From Gordionus sp. m RMFG-2023 (Eukaryota; Nematomorpha; Gordioida; Chordodea; Parachordodidae), in NCBI RefSeq assembly GCF_954871325.1, contig NC_088776.1, forward strand, positions 27,328,508 to 27,392,507: DNA of 64,000 nt, written 5' to 3'. Below, one piece after another: positions 46,261 through 57,395 of the stretch. Positions within the stretch are counted from its first letter, which is position 1, and every line of letters starts with the position of its first letter. The notes beneath the pieces were generated by a model. That model did not search any database. It had not been told where the DNA came from and saw only the letters and a program-made list of their open reading frames with translations. Position numbers and translations under genes: made by a program.

Positions 46261-49197
46261 TTAGCTTTCACCTTTTCTGGTGGTAAGCTCCTTCAACATC
46301 TCTCTCCACTTTATGTTATTCGTACAATCTCTTTTATCTATTTTATACTTCTTTATATTGGCTCTAACTTTATGGCCCCATTGAAGTTTTGGCCTTCCTC
46401 TTTTACGTTTGCCCATCACTTCCAATCTTTCAACTTTATTTCCTATGTAGTTCATAGGCCTTCTCATTGTGTGCCCATACCACCTAAGTCTGTTTACCAT
46501 TAACTTAGTCTTAATGGGCACTACCTTTAAACTATTTAGTATTCTTGTACTGCGCACCTTATCCTTTCTTGTTACCCCAGCAATCATCCTCAGCATTCTC
46601 ATCTCCATAGTTTGTAGACTTCTCACGTCTGATTCTTTGGTTGGCCATGTTTTCGAACTATATAGAATAGTTGGTTGTACTATGGAACTGTAAATTTTTC
46701 CCTTTAATTTGTGTGGGACTCTTTTGTCAAATAGCACTCCAGATAAAGATCTCCACTTTAACCACCCTTGATTAATCTTATTCTTTATCTCTTTTTCTAT
46801 TGTGCCGTTTGTTTGTATAGTGGAGCCCAAATATTTGCAGCTTTCAATTGCGGATATCTGCCAATCATTTATATCAATACTCTCCGTTTCATCTCCTCCT
46901 ATCACCATATACTCCGTCTTTTCTCTATTTACTTTTAATCCGTGCGTTTCTAGGATATTTATCCAATTCACTAACCTTTCTTTCATTTCATCCTTGGATT
47001 CGGCAAGTATCACAATATCATCTGCAAATATCATATTCCACGGGACTGTTTGAGGTATAGACTGTGCTAATACATCTATTACTGTAATGAAGAGAAGTGG
47101 GCTGAGAGCCGACCCTTGATGAACTCCTTCGGCTATTGTGAAGCCTGCTGAAGTACCTGTTGTGCTACGGACCATTGTTGTATGTCCCATATACATATCC
47201 TCTATTATTTTTATATATTTTTCGGGAACTTTTTTGTGGCGTAGCGCCCACCAGATAAGTTTTCTTGGGATTCTATTGAAGGCCTTTTCTAGATCGAGAA
47301 AGACCATGTGTAGCTTTTTGTTCTTTTCCCTGTATTTTTCACTCATTTGCCTAATTGCATGGATAGCATCGGTTGTTGATCTTCCAGGCATAAAGCCAAA
47401 CTGTGTCTCTCCTATTTCGATTATATCTCTTAATCTTTTTTCTATTATTTTTTCGTATAGTTTTAGACAGTGTGACATTAGTTTTATGCCCCTGTAATTT
47501 TGACAATTGTGTGGATCCCCTTTATTTTTGAAGATAGGAACTAGATAGCTCTGCCTCCATTTTTGGGGGACCTCTTCATTTCCAAATATTTTATTGTACA
47601 GATTTGTGAGGAGATGTATTCCATCATCTCCTAGTGCTTTAAGGCTTTCTATTGGAATATCGTCTGGACCCCTAGCTTTGTTGTTTTTCATATGCTTGAG
47701 GCATGTGATTATTACTTGTTCTGTTATAGGTTGTACAAGGTTTTGACAAGGGGAGTGTTCGTCGAGATGCAATATGTGGGAATTAAAGTTGAGAAGCTCC
47801 TGAAAATATTCTTTCCATCTATTCATTATTTCTTTTTCCTTTATTATCAATTTCCCATCTTTATTTTTGATTACTTTCGGAGCTCCGTTTATATCCCTAG
47901 AGTTCTTTTCTTGCTGTTTGGCTAATCTGTATATTTTATTTTGCCCTTCTTTGGTATGTAGATCTTCGTACATGTCATCGTATGCAATAGATTTGGCCCT
48001 AGCCACCGCCTTTGTAGCTAATCTCTTGGATTTTTTGTATCTTGACTTGTCATCTGCATTTTTGGATTTGTACCATATTTTATAAAGGGCTTTTTTCTCC
48101 TGTATAGTGGTTTGTACCTCTTGATTCCACCATCATAGTTCTTTGTGTGATTTGTTGCCTCCTCTTGTCAAGCCTAGCGTCGATTTTGCAGTGTCTATTA
48201 ATCTGGATGAAAGGTCTGTCCATATTTTTTCACTGACTTGTGAGCAATTTATTGTTTCAATGTTTGCATTGATTGCAAAGGCATCTGTCATTGTTTTTAA
48301 TTTGCCCCATTTGATGCATGGTTCCAGTTTTATCTTATTTTGAGTGGATTTATTTGAGATTTGTAAATCCATGATTAGTAGCTTGTGTTGCGCGGCGATA
48401 TCTTCTCCTGGGATGACTTTGCAGTCTATTACATCTTTTAATCTTCTGCTAGAGATTAGCATGTAATCTATCTGTGTTTTCCTAGTACCACTTTCATATG
48501 TTATTAAATGACTGTCTTTTTTCCTATAGTAGGTGTTGGTTAAGGCAAGGTCGAAGGCTTGCGCAAATTTCAGTACGTGCTCTCCTTCATCATTTCTTTC
48601 TCCGTATCCAAAACCACCATGATGCCTTTTGTAGCTATCTCTTGCTTTCCCCACATGCGCATTTAAGTCACCACCAATTATGACTAGGTCATCCTTAGGG
48701 ATTTTCATTACAGCTTCATCAAGGATAGCTCTAAAGTCATCTTTCTCTTCTTCCTTGCAACCCGTTTGAGGAGCATATACTGATAGGATGTGTATTATTG
48801 ATTGACCAATGCAGAGTTTTATCTTCATTAGTCTATCAGAGATCCTGTTGACTTCTACTACTGAAGAGGTTAGGTCTTGGCTGAGGATGATGCCGACACC
48901 GTTCCTATTGCTAACAAGTCCATTATAGTACAATTTATACCCATCTCCAATCATCAAAGTTTTCTGTCCTTTCCATTTCGTCTCTTGTATGCACGCTATA
49001 TCAACTTTTCTCCTGTTCAACATTGATGCCAATTCTCTCGTCTTATCTTTAGGCGTCCCAATATTCAAACTTGCCAGTCTTGTCTTCTTTGCTTTGACCT
49101 TTACTTTATTTTTCACAGGATGGAGGTCTACACCCTGCGCGTCGCATGGAGGGAACGCCCTAGCTTTCATATTCATATTTTCATTTGTGTCCTTCAT
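46261..49197 (-). CDS. LINE ORF2-type protein: AP endonuclease plus reverse transcriptase, one in-frame stop
   Basis: A single reading frame of 978 codons plus terminator. The endonuclease domain (residues about 38-280) has the catalytic set: SLNIGT with N45, QETKW 71-75, SVYAPQTG 139-146, GGDLNAHVG 175-183, IDYMLIS from 243 and QHKLL with H271. Related sequence is annotated in many animals as 'craniofacial development protein 2-like' (BovB-derived). The reverse transcriptase starts around residue 500: QNYRGIKL, GFMPGRSTTDA, FLDLEKAFNRIPR (motif A), HQGSALSPLLF, and the catalytic FADD at about 724-727. The C-terminal end has NRLRWYGH and GKRKRGRPKLQW. One TGA at about 48133 divides the frame into 354 codons (48133-49197) and 624 codons (46261-48132). 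Its neighbourhood (KEL-stop-WWNQEVQ) suggests a former Trp codon. The second part has an ATG at 48006. Confidence 0.9.
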
Positions 49198-49344
49198 TTT
49201 GTTTATTGGACAGGTATCCTTAGCACCCGGCTGTCCAGGCCTGTCGGTGACCGGGGTGTCATCTCTAAACTCCGAAATTCATCATACCATATGTCTTTAC
49301 ACATCAGTCATCGAAGAAAAACTTGAAAGTTTTTATGGTTCTTA

Positions 49345-49418
49345 CCAGGATTGAACCCGCGTCCTTGTTCATGCTCGTGTTTCCAAGCCTACATCTTACC
49401 CATTAGGCCACCCCGGCG
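49345..49418 (-). promoter_or_regulatory. tRNA-like Pol III promoter at the 5' end of the LINE
   Basis: Right after the target duplication the LINE begins CGCCGGGG followed by box A TGGCCTAATGG (49400-49410) and, 53 nt further on, GGGTTCAATCC containing box B GGTTCAATCC (49348-49357). T8 of the box falls at the tRNA position, and the intervening GTAGGCTTGGAAACACGAGC resembles the heads of tRNA-derived SINEs. The 3' acceptor half is missing, so this is a promoter-like head and not a tRNA gene. It could let the LINE be transcribed from its first base. Confidence 0.65.
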
Positions 49419-49753
49419 ATCTTGTAAATAACTATATACTAAAATTTATAAAAATTATGACTGTCACTTATCAATCAAATTTTATTTTTAAAACAATTCG
49501 AATATAATTGGAATTTTTTAATATACTAATAATAACTTACATATTATTTTATAAGCATAAAATCATGAGGCTCGAACCGGTTCAAAGGCATTTTAGCGGT
49601 TCGTTCAGCCAGAAATTTTTTTAGCGGTTTAAATTCGGTTCAGGTTCTATAAAAAATACCGGTTTTTAGCGGTTTAACGGTTTGGTTCAGGTTCGGTTTG
49701 GATCCCTGATAGGGGATGCGTAGCCCGTACCGGGAGTATTTACAAGCTCCTTT

Positions 49754-49961
49754 TTAGACCAACCTATTGATATATTTACTAATGGTTGTTTTAGTTTTTG
49801 GAGTACCAGTGGGCAAATTTTTTATTATCTCCTGGATAGTAAGAATGTTATCCATTAATAAGCTGATGATGTATCTTTCAATTATGGAAGAATCTTTTTT
49901 CTTACTTTCTCTATTTTGAATATTGTAATCTTTTAGAGGATCTCCATTTATTTCTGGGAAT
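49754..49961 (-). pseudogene. 3' part of an unidentified interrupted ORF with a helix-turn-helix-like end
   Basis: An open stretch on the minus strand reads EINGDPLKDYNIQNRESKKK, then DSSIIERYIISLLMDNILTI, then QEIIKNLPTGTPKTKTTISK and YINRLV before a stop. The last 30 residues have the rhythm of a helix-turn-helix. It is cut at 49961 by the LTR element; its upstream neighbours are the short stretch 54463-54543 and the stretch 57228-57395. The family is not known: a DNA-binding transposase N-terminus or a host regulator are both possible. Its stop lies beside the palindromic element. Confidence 0.45.
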
Positions 49962-50119
49962 TATTGAGTTTCTTTATTAAATATATATATGTAAATTAAT
50001 CTCGTAATTATTGTATATCATATGATAATTGGTATATGTATATATGATTGATGTCCATCATCACGATGATATTTTGTATATGACATTAATAATATATATA
50101 ATATATCTCATTTATAACA
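49962..50119 (-). repeat. 3' LTR of the Ty3/Gypsy element
   Basis: A direct copy of 54297-54462 with a few differences. Shared landmarks include TTTCTTTATTAAATATATAT, CATCATCACGATGATATTTT and ATATCTCATTTATAACA. Read on the minus strand it begins TGTTATAAATGAG. Confidence 0.85.
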
Positions 50120-53100
50120 TATCCCTACACATATGATCTTACAACTCCTCAATCAGCCGATTTGTAGGTTTCCTAGATCTTTGTGATTTCGGCGTTTCTA
50201 GTTTTCCGTTACCTTCCACATTTTCCAAAATCTCAACTATATCCGACTCTCTATTTTTTTTATTTTCTTCCTCTCTCTCTGACTCCATATTTTCCTTATT
50301 TTCTTCCACTGGCCCAGACTTTTCCATTTCTTTAGCTACCTCACTTTTTCGAAATTGATCCGCATGCTTTCGTACCATTCTATCCTTGCTTTCTACCAAA
50401 TAAGAATATCTACCAGTTCTGGATTTTATAACTCCTTCTCTCCAACCTGAATTTATTTCGTTATGCACTCATACCGGTTGTGCAATCTCAAATTCCCTCA
50501 TTCTGTGTTTATCATGCGCTGCTTTTGTCGTATATTAGATCGTTCCATTTCATCCCTAACATTTGGATGTAACCAATTTAATCCCGTTTTTAAATTTCGC
50601 CTTAACAATAACTTTGCCGGTGAACGTCTAGCTGATTGATGCTCGCCCATTCTATATGCTATCAAAACTTCTCCCATAGCTTCCTCCGGCTCCCTGATGT
50701 CTTTCCTAGTTGCAAAATATCGACTCTTGAAGGTTCGTATTGTTCTTTTCGCTAAACCTTTCGTTTTTGGATGGTACGGTGTTGTATGTATCAATTTAAT
50801 ATTTTTATCGAAACAAAATTTTCGAAATTCTCCAGAAATAAATTGAGGGCCATTATCTGATACAATTTGTCTAGGTGTTCCAAACCGTGCGAACCATCTC
50901 CTTAACTGATTATTGTCGTAGACGTGGTCTCTCTCATTAACTCAACCTCAACCCATTTAGTATGTGCATCAACTCCAACTAACCATGAATACGAATCAAT
51001 AGGCCCCGCGAAATCCAAATGAATTCGTTCCCATGGCATATTAGATATGTTACACGAATATAAAGGAACCTACATAATATTCGACCGGTTACTTTGACAT
51101 GGTATACATTGACGAACATATTGTTCAATGTCTTTATCGCAATTAGGCCACCGACAATACATTCTAAAAATTGATTTCATAGCATTTATTCCTGGATGCC
51201 CTCTGTGTATAATCGTTAATATTGATTTCCTCAAAACAGTTGGAATTACCAACTTCCCATTCCATTCAATAACAACATGATCTACTGACAATTCCTCTCT
51301 ACGATTATTAAAACAAACTAACTCTGCATCTTTTTTCGCATCAAACCCCACCCATCCACGCTCAATGTTTTTAACTACTTTTTTAAGCAAGCTATCATTC
51401 CTTGTTTCTTTCTGGAGTTCAACTTGACTAAAATTTATATCGTGCAAATTTATAGCTCTGATTTTTAATGCATGTTTTGATCGTTATTTGACTCTATGCC
51501 TTCTACTGGCAGTCTAGATAATGTATCAGCTACTATATTTTCTTTTCCTGGACGATATTCAATATCAAAATCATATGCAGACATTTTCCAAGCCCAGCGC
51601 GTTAATCGACTATTGGATATTTTTGGTAGTTTCCGTTTATCACCAAATAATTTTTCCAAAGGTTTTTGATCTGTTCGCAATATAAATTTTCGACCAAAAA
51701 TGAAAGTATGAAATTTTTCCATTCCAAACAAAAGTGCTTGTGCCTCTTTTTTATTGGCGCATAATTTTTCTCTGACTCCAATAATGTTCGCGAGGCAAAT
51801 GCGATAGGTCTGCTAATACCTTTTTTTACTAAATGACACAGCACAGCTCCAAAACCAGTGTTGGAGGCGTCACATTCCAATATAATTGGCAAGTTTGGTG
51901 AATATGGAATTAGTGTTTTATTTGTTGACAAAAGCTGTTTTATTTTATCAAATACCTCTTGTTCCCTGTCCGACCAACCCCAGCAACATTTAATGCTTGT
52001 TAATTTATGCAGTGGAGCAGCAATTACATGTAGATGTGGCAAAAATCTCTCGTGATAATTCACAAGTCCTAAAAAAGATCGTAATTGGTGTATATTATTA
52101 GGAGTTGGTATCCTTCGAATAGCATCTATTTTTTCTTTCGCTGGGTGTATTCCATTTTTGTCTATTACAAAACCTAGAAAAGAAACTGATTCATTTAGAA
52201 AACGTATTTTGACCCATTTTGCCTTCATACCCACCTGTTTTACTTTCATTAATACTTTTTTTACGTTATTCAAATGTTCTACATCATTTTTCCCCGTTAT
52301 GATAATATCGTCAAGATATACTCCGGTCATTTGGCAGTCCTGTAGTAAATTATCCATATACTTTGGAAAATGGTCGGCACACTAGAAAGACCGAAAGGCT
52401 TACATTGATATTGGAAATAACCAATATGGGTTGATATGGTTAAGTATTCTTTTGAACTCTCTTTTATTGGTAATTGTAGATATGCAACTTTCAAATCTAT
52501 TACCGTAAATTTCAACCCATCTTTTAATTTGGTTATAGATCATCCACCGTTGGTATAATATGATAATCGTATAAAATATATGGGTTTAATGTCACCTTAA
52601 AATCAGCACAAATCCTGATTTCTTCACTTGTTTTGAGTACGTTTACTGTTGGAGTAGCCCACGTCATACCTTTTTTTGTTGGGTCAATCTCCTTCAATAT
52701 TCCCGATTTAACCAATCTATCGAGTTCCTTTTCAATTGGTTTTCGTAATGGAAAAGGTACTCTACGAGCTGGCCATGATTTCGGCCTTGCTGCCTCACTC
52801 AGATGTATGCTAACTTCCATATCATTCACCCGTCCTGGCTTGTCATCAAAAACACTGAAAAATGTTGTCGTTATGCCAACAATTTGTTTATCGGTTGTCA
52901 TAACCTCTTTACTTGTGATACTACGTATAGTAACTTGTCGTGGGATAAACATAGTAAATGCCTGTATCCATGGTAGTCCAAATAATGGTATGTCATTTGA
53001 ACGGATCACCACAATTGGTAGTGATCTGCTTATCTTTTCAAGACGAACCCTTAACATAATCTCACCAAGTACATCCAGCGGTTGGTTACCATATACTGAT

Positions 53101-54296
53101 GAGGGTTTAATTGGTCCAAGCTTGGGTCGGCCAATTTCATTCCAATATTGTTTCCCAATCACCGATACCTGTGCCCCCGTATCATAGTCAAATTCTATAG
53201 GTACTCCATTTATCCTAACAGATATCTTCGTACTATTTCTACCAATTTGGAAAATATTTATAATTGAATCTGATGAGTCATTATCATCTTGATGCATAGC
53301 ATGTAACTTCCGTCCCTTACAATATTTAGCATAATGCCCTACCTTTTGGCAATTATAACATTTCACCCTTGATGCAAAACAAAGGGGGGTGAGTTCTTCC
53401 ACATTTTGAGCATTGATTGTACTTACACATATCATTATTGTTAAATTTACTGTTATCTCTGAACTTAAAATTATTATTATTATTATTGTAATAACTAAAA
53501 TTTCCTTTTTCTTTATTATTATATGGGTACTTTTGATTAGAAAAATTTCCTTGATTATTCTGTATCTGCTCATTAGATTTATTGACTATTTTTACCATCA
53601 TATTAATCACTTCATCCTCAGCTCTTTCCATTGCCAAAGCCATATTTAAAACCTGTTGAAAACTCACCCTTTTTCCCATGTCATTTATTCCATCTAGAAA
53701 TCTGGTGCGAATATCTTTCTCCAATGCAACCATTTTGATTCCAGCCACCATCTGATCTTTCATTCTCCCATCCAGGTCAGATTCAAATTTACACTCTTGT
53801 GCCAATTTTTTAAGTCGGTCTGCAAACTCAGCAACTGCTTCACCATCCCCTCTTTCTATCCGAATAAACTTAATTCTCGAGCTGAATAACGTTGAAATAG
53901 GCTTAAATACTTTTTTTACCCACTTCAATTATCTCCTCATAATTAAGTTCCTTCAAAATTCTTGGATATACAAAAGACCTCATCTCTGACACATTACTAA
54001 TCCCCATATAAGCAAATAATAATTTTTTCTTGGTTTCATTATTTATTAATATACCTCTTACCTTCAACACATCATCTATATACTCAATATAATCTTGAAA
54101 ATTGTTTTGTTTATCATAATTTTCAAATTTCATTTGTATAATATTATTTACTTGATTAATATTATTCGTTTCAATTGATTAATATTTTTCGTTTCACTTG
54201 ATTAATATTATTCGTTTCACTTGATATATTCAATTCACCACTAGTAATTGGTTTTATTCTTTATTCATTATAAGAACTCGTCGCAATCGTTGCCAA

Positions 54297-54462
54297 TATT
54301 GATTTTCTTTATTAAATATATATATGTAAACAATCTCGTAATTATTGTATATCACATGACAATTGGTATATGTATATATGATTGCTGTCCATCATCACGA
54401 TGATATTTTGTATATGACATTTATAACATTAATAATATATATAATATATCTCATTTATAACA
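54297..54462 (-). repeat. 5' LTR of the Ty3/Gypsy element
   Basis: Matches 49962-50119 closely and is about 8 bp longer. It lies on the gag side, as expected for an element on the minus strand, and is followed by the duplication GGAAT. Confidence 0.85.
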
Positions 54463-54543
54463 GGAATGTGTGGTGTCTAAATTTATTAACCGATATCGTA
54501 GACATTTCAACGTATTTTGCGAGATTTTTATTTGATGTTTTTC

Positions 54544-57227
54544 CAGGGTTGTGCATTTGATCGGTCAAATACAATTCGGTCAATTGACCGATATTTGACC
54601 GGTCAAATTCAAATAAATGTTTTTTACACCAATATTACCTTTATTTTGCATTTATATAATATTATAATAAATCTATGTATAATAATAAATATCATAATAT
54701 TTTTTAATTCATTCTATAATCAATGTTTCACCCTCCGCGGCAGAGTCTTGTTCCGATTCATATTCAATATCATTATTTTCTTTAATATTTTTAATCAATC
54801 TTAAATTATGATACACTCTTACTAATTTTCCTGCTGTAGAAGCCTTTAATCTATTTCTGTTTTTCGTGTGAATATTGCCCCAAACCGACCAATTTCTTTC
54901 AGAAGAAGAAGTCGAACTAGGAAATGTTAGTAAAATATTAGCGACTTCTCTTAATGGGCAAGGTGGGCAAAATGCATTCCATCAACTTGAGGCCGAAATT
55001 TGATTGTTTCTTATGGAAGTTACAACTTTCTACATATTATGGCTATTAAATATACCGCATTTGCTTCTGAAATTTACTATATTACTCAAAATATTTTGAT
55101 TATCACCACTTTGTAAAATACCCAATGCTTCATCAAATTCAGTATTAGTAAGATGCTCCCCTTGATATTGGGGGTCCAATAAATAAGCAGTAGATCAGTT
55201 TTTCTCTTTTCAAACATAACCTTATTTTTTTTTCTTGAGATGGAGAAAATATAGAATCATGGCATGATTGTATTATGTGTTTTTCCAAATTAAGCATCTC
55301 GTTTTTTACTTGGGCCAAAGTACATTTATATCCTTGCACTTTCAACAATGAGGTAGCTAAAGGTTGGAGTATAGCTAAAAATTTTAAATTTTTCGTCCAA
55401 AATTCTTCGTTTAATATATTATTGGTAATTTCTATGGGACAAATATCACAAACAGCTTCTTCAACAACTGATGCTTTTAGACCTTTCTTGCATATTTGAA
55501 TTTGCTCCATATATTTTATTGACGATGCCCATCTTGTTTGGCTAATTGTACTTAATGTAGATGGTATGCCATGAAGATTCTTATTCCTGGTCAATACTGC
55601 AGCTGGTATGTGTTTATTCTTGAAAAATTTAACAATTTTTTTAATTATTGAAATATGGTCACTGAAGGCGTTCAATCGTTCAAAATCGTGAAAGAATAAC
55701 TGCAAAGTATGCGCTACACAACCATAACATTGTATATGATTATAAATAGATTCAGATTTTAGAATTCTCCAGGCTGCTTTCATGTTAGCGGCATTATCAG
55801 TAACTAAAGAATATACTTTTACCGGATTCAATTCATGAATTACATTTTTAAATTCCTGGGCAATATAATCTGCCGTATGGCGATTTTCCTCAGTATTTAG
55901 AAATTTGTAGAACACTGGAACAGGCGTCATCACCATAAAATTAATAATACTCTCGTTTCTAATGTTGCTCCAGCCATCTGATACAATTGATAAGTAAGGA
56001 GCTTTATCTATTATATCTGCAACTCTCACCTCCATATCACCTGACGCTTTGTCTAGAAGATATCCAGCCAGCTGCCTTCTACTGGGTAATGTGTAAATAG
56101 GACGTATTTTTTTTAAAAATTCTTGGATGTAGGGATTTTCAGTGATGTGGAAAGGTAAATTGCTCGCATATACAGCCTTTGCAAACAATTGATCCAGCTC
56201 ATTTTTTTCTTTGGGATTAATTCTATCTATGAAACCGGTTATAAAAGATTGAGATTTATATTTAATCGCCTTGCTTGTAGATTGATTAGAAATAATGGAA
56301 TCAAATTCTCCTGAGTCACAAGACAAAATATTGTTCAATTGATAATCATTCTCACTAATTTCACCCAATTCTTCATTAGAGTTAGACTTAGAAGTATTAC
56401 AAATTACATTTGTGATATTTTTTGTTATTTTGGAATTTGAATAAAATTTTTCCTTAATTATAACAGGGCACATAGTACAGCTGCTTAATAAATGTTTGCA
56501 ACGTGGGTGATATAGGACATCTTGCAAAACTTGCACACCACTTTAACTGATTTACCAACGGGTACTTCTTGAAAATGTTTCCAAACATGATGCTTTGGTT
56601 TGACCATAATCCCTAATATATTAAAATTTAACAAAAAATGATTTTGATTATTGTAAAGTTAATCAATCTTAACTATTTTATAATTATCGACCAATTATTC
56701 CAATAATTTCTTAATATTATAAATATAATATAATATATATAACTTTTTACCAGAATTGAATAATATTCCGTAAATCTGACCAGAACAATTAAAATGAAAA
56801 TTAATTTTAAAAACCAAATATAGCAAGTGTAAGTAAAACAAATGAGAATTAATATAATTTATACTCGGCTAAATATTAAATAAAATTTAAATTTATTAAA
56901 AAATTAGAATGAAAAAATTATATTATGATTATAATAAATCGGGTATTTTTATTTTTTTTAAGAAAAATGAATTGAAAAAAATAAAGAAGGCGAGAAACGG
57001 CAATGATTAGGCAAAAAAATAACTAAAAATATTACTATATAAAAAAAAATTACATATTTATATTTTAACAATAAAAAAATTCTTTTGTTTTTAACAATTC
57101 ATGATACAAATAATTTTTTAAATAATTGTAACTTAATAAGATTGATAAACATGCTTTTAATGCATACTAGTTAATTATATCAAAATATTTATTCGCCATC
57201 GGTCAATTGACCGACATGCCAACCCTG
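54544..57227 (-). mobile_element. hAT DNA transposon, BED/DUF659 type, complete ends (hAT-G), 2684 bp
   Basis: Ends CAGGGTTGTGCATTTGATCG and GACATGCCAACCCTG are inverted repeats, with a perfect 8-bp duplication TGTTTTTC (54536-54543 and 57228-57235). The palindromic word GGTCAATTGACCG lies near both ends, a likely transposase-binding sub-terminal repeat. The transposase gene occupies about 54730-56606 on the minus strand, and the remainder is AT-rich. It inserted into the unidentified ORF described at 57228-57395. Clear ends and a perfect duplication suggest a fairly recent insertion. Confidence 0.9.
54730..56606 (-). pseudogene. hAT-G transposase (BED finger, DUF659/RNase H-like core, HATC), frameshifted
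   Basis: Three collinear segments in different frames. Segment 1, from the ATG at 56606: a BED zinc finger (MVKPKHHVWKHFQEVP, CKFCKMSY). Segment 2, the main open frame 55145-56536 (463 codons): the distal BED part RCKHLLSSC, FAKAVYASNLPFHITENPYI (119-138), SDGWSN with D187, VTDNAANMK with D247, CVAHTLQLFF (273-282) and QTRWASS. Segment 3, about 54730-54970: AFCPPCPLREVANILLTFPS, SSERNWSVWGNIHTKNRNRL and KLVRVYHNLRLIK, the HATC dimerisation domain. At least two frameshifts (near 56530 and near 55140) inactivate it; each segment is otherwise well conserved. It catalyses cut-and-paste transposition in the intact family. Confidence 0.85.
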
Positions 57228-57395
57228 TGTTTTTCACTCATTGATAACATTTTAGTAACTATATCTATTTTTTCTTTATTCCAATATTTCTGTATTCTTT
57301 TTGGTCTTTGAATTCCCGACGAAGATTGGAGTTTTTTCATTTAAATTGGAAAAATTAGTATTACTATTGGAAAATAAAGATTCTATATTAAACAT
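57228..57395 (-). pseudogene. 5' part of the unidentified interrupted ORF
   Basis: Minus-strand coding-like sequence with MFNIESLFSNSNTNFSNLN (ATG at 57395) and MKKLQSSSGIQRPKRIQKYW plus NKEKIDIVTKMLSMSEK in overlapping frames. It runs into hAT-G at the duplication TGTTTTTC. The continuation after hAT-G (54463-54543) contains NLAKYVEMSTISVNKFRH, which looks like a helix-turn-helix, and this in turn runs into the LTR element. The family is not recognised. Two helix-turn-helix-like parts in one N-terminal region would suit a Tc1/mariner-like or paired-type DNA-binding domain, but no catalytic region is seen. Confidence 0.4.

Larger units (their letters stand above)
46242..49418 (-). mobile_element. 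Full-length RTE/BovB-type LINE, 3.18 kb
   Basis: Bounded by a perfect 15-bp duplication ATCTTGTAAATAACT (46227-46241 and 49419-49433), so both ends are original. The 5' end is at 49418 and the 3' end at 46242, with a short A-rich tail (GAGAAAAAAAAAAAA). It starts with a tRNA-like Pol III head (49348-49410), then about 220 nt of leader, then one long frame for an AP-type endonuclease and a reverse transcriptase. The size, single ORF and very short 3' UTR fit the RTE clade. The perfect duplication and nearly clean frame say it is recent. A 5'-truncated sister copy lies at 27796-28163. Confidence 0.9.
45671..49708. mobile_element. hAT-like element B (about 0.85 kb) carrying a full-length LINE
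   Basis: Ends CAGGGATCCAAACCGAAACG and GGTTTGGATCCCTG are inverted repeats, with a perfect 8-bp duplication ATAGGGGA (45663-45670 and 49709-49716). Sub-terminal words CGGTTCGGTTC / GAACCGGTTC are repeated near both ends (45690-45800 and 49570-49700). Its own sequence is non-coding; almost all of its length is the LINE inserted at 46242-49418. Confidence 0.85.
40198..49745. mobile_element. Palindromic element split by two hAT insertions (about 1.6 kb before insertion)
   Basis: The left arm (about 40198-40310: CTATGCATCCCCTATTATAG.., TAGCTTATCGAGCTGATTTA) is the inverse of a right arm broken into three pieces: 41660-41713, 45622-45670 and 49709-49745 (..CCTATAATAGGGGA / TGCGTAGCCCGTACC). Between them are internal arms with the same words (GCATCCCCT.., GATGCGTAG..) at 40540, 40665, 41285 and 41430. 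The right arm is interrupted by hAT-A copy 2 (41714-45621, duplication ACCCAATT) and by element B (45671-49708, duplication ATAGGGGA). Without these the element would be a non-coding palindrome of about 1.6 kb. Confidence 0.7.
49962..54462 (-). mobile_element. Ty3/Gypsy LTR retrotransposon fossil, 4.5 kb
   Basis: Minus-strand element bounded by short LTRs (49962-50119 and 54297-54462) and a 5-bp duplication GGAAT (49957-49961 and 54463-54467). The parts are in the usual order for Ty3/Gypsy, reading from high to low coordinates: gag with a CCHC knuckle (CYNCQKVGHYAKYC) at about 53300-54130; protease with a DTGA centre near 53180; reverse transcriptase with YLDD near 52310; RNase H with ECDAS and ADTLSRLP at 51500-51890; integrase with a zinc-binding HPGINA..CIPCQSN part and core at about 50500-51450; and a C-terminal tail to 50139. 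No envelope gene is seen. All parts are recognisable, but the coding region is broken in about half a dozen places, so it is a fossil. The LTRs differ at several sites and by a small indel, suggesting a moderate age. Confidence 0.85.

Noticed and set aside
46469-49354. Several plus-strand frames of 60-120 codons
   Set aside because: They are antisense shadows of the LINE frame on the minus strand.
51858-53649. Plus-strand frames over the Ty3/Gypsy element
   Set aside because: Antisense of the gag-pol region, with no independent motif.
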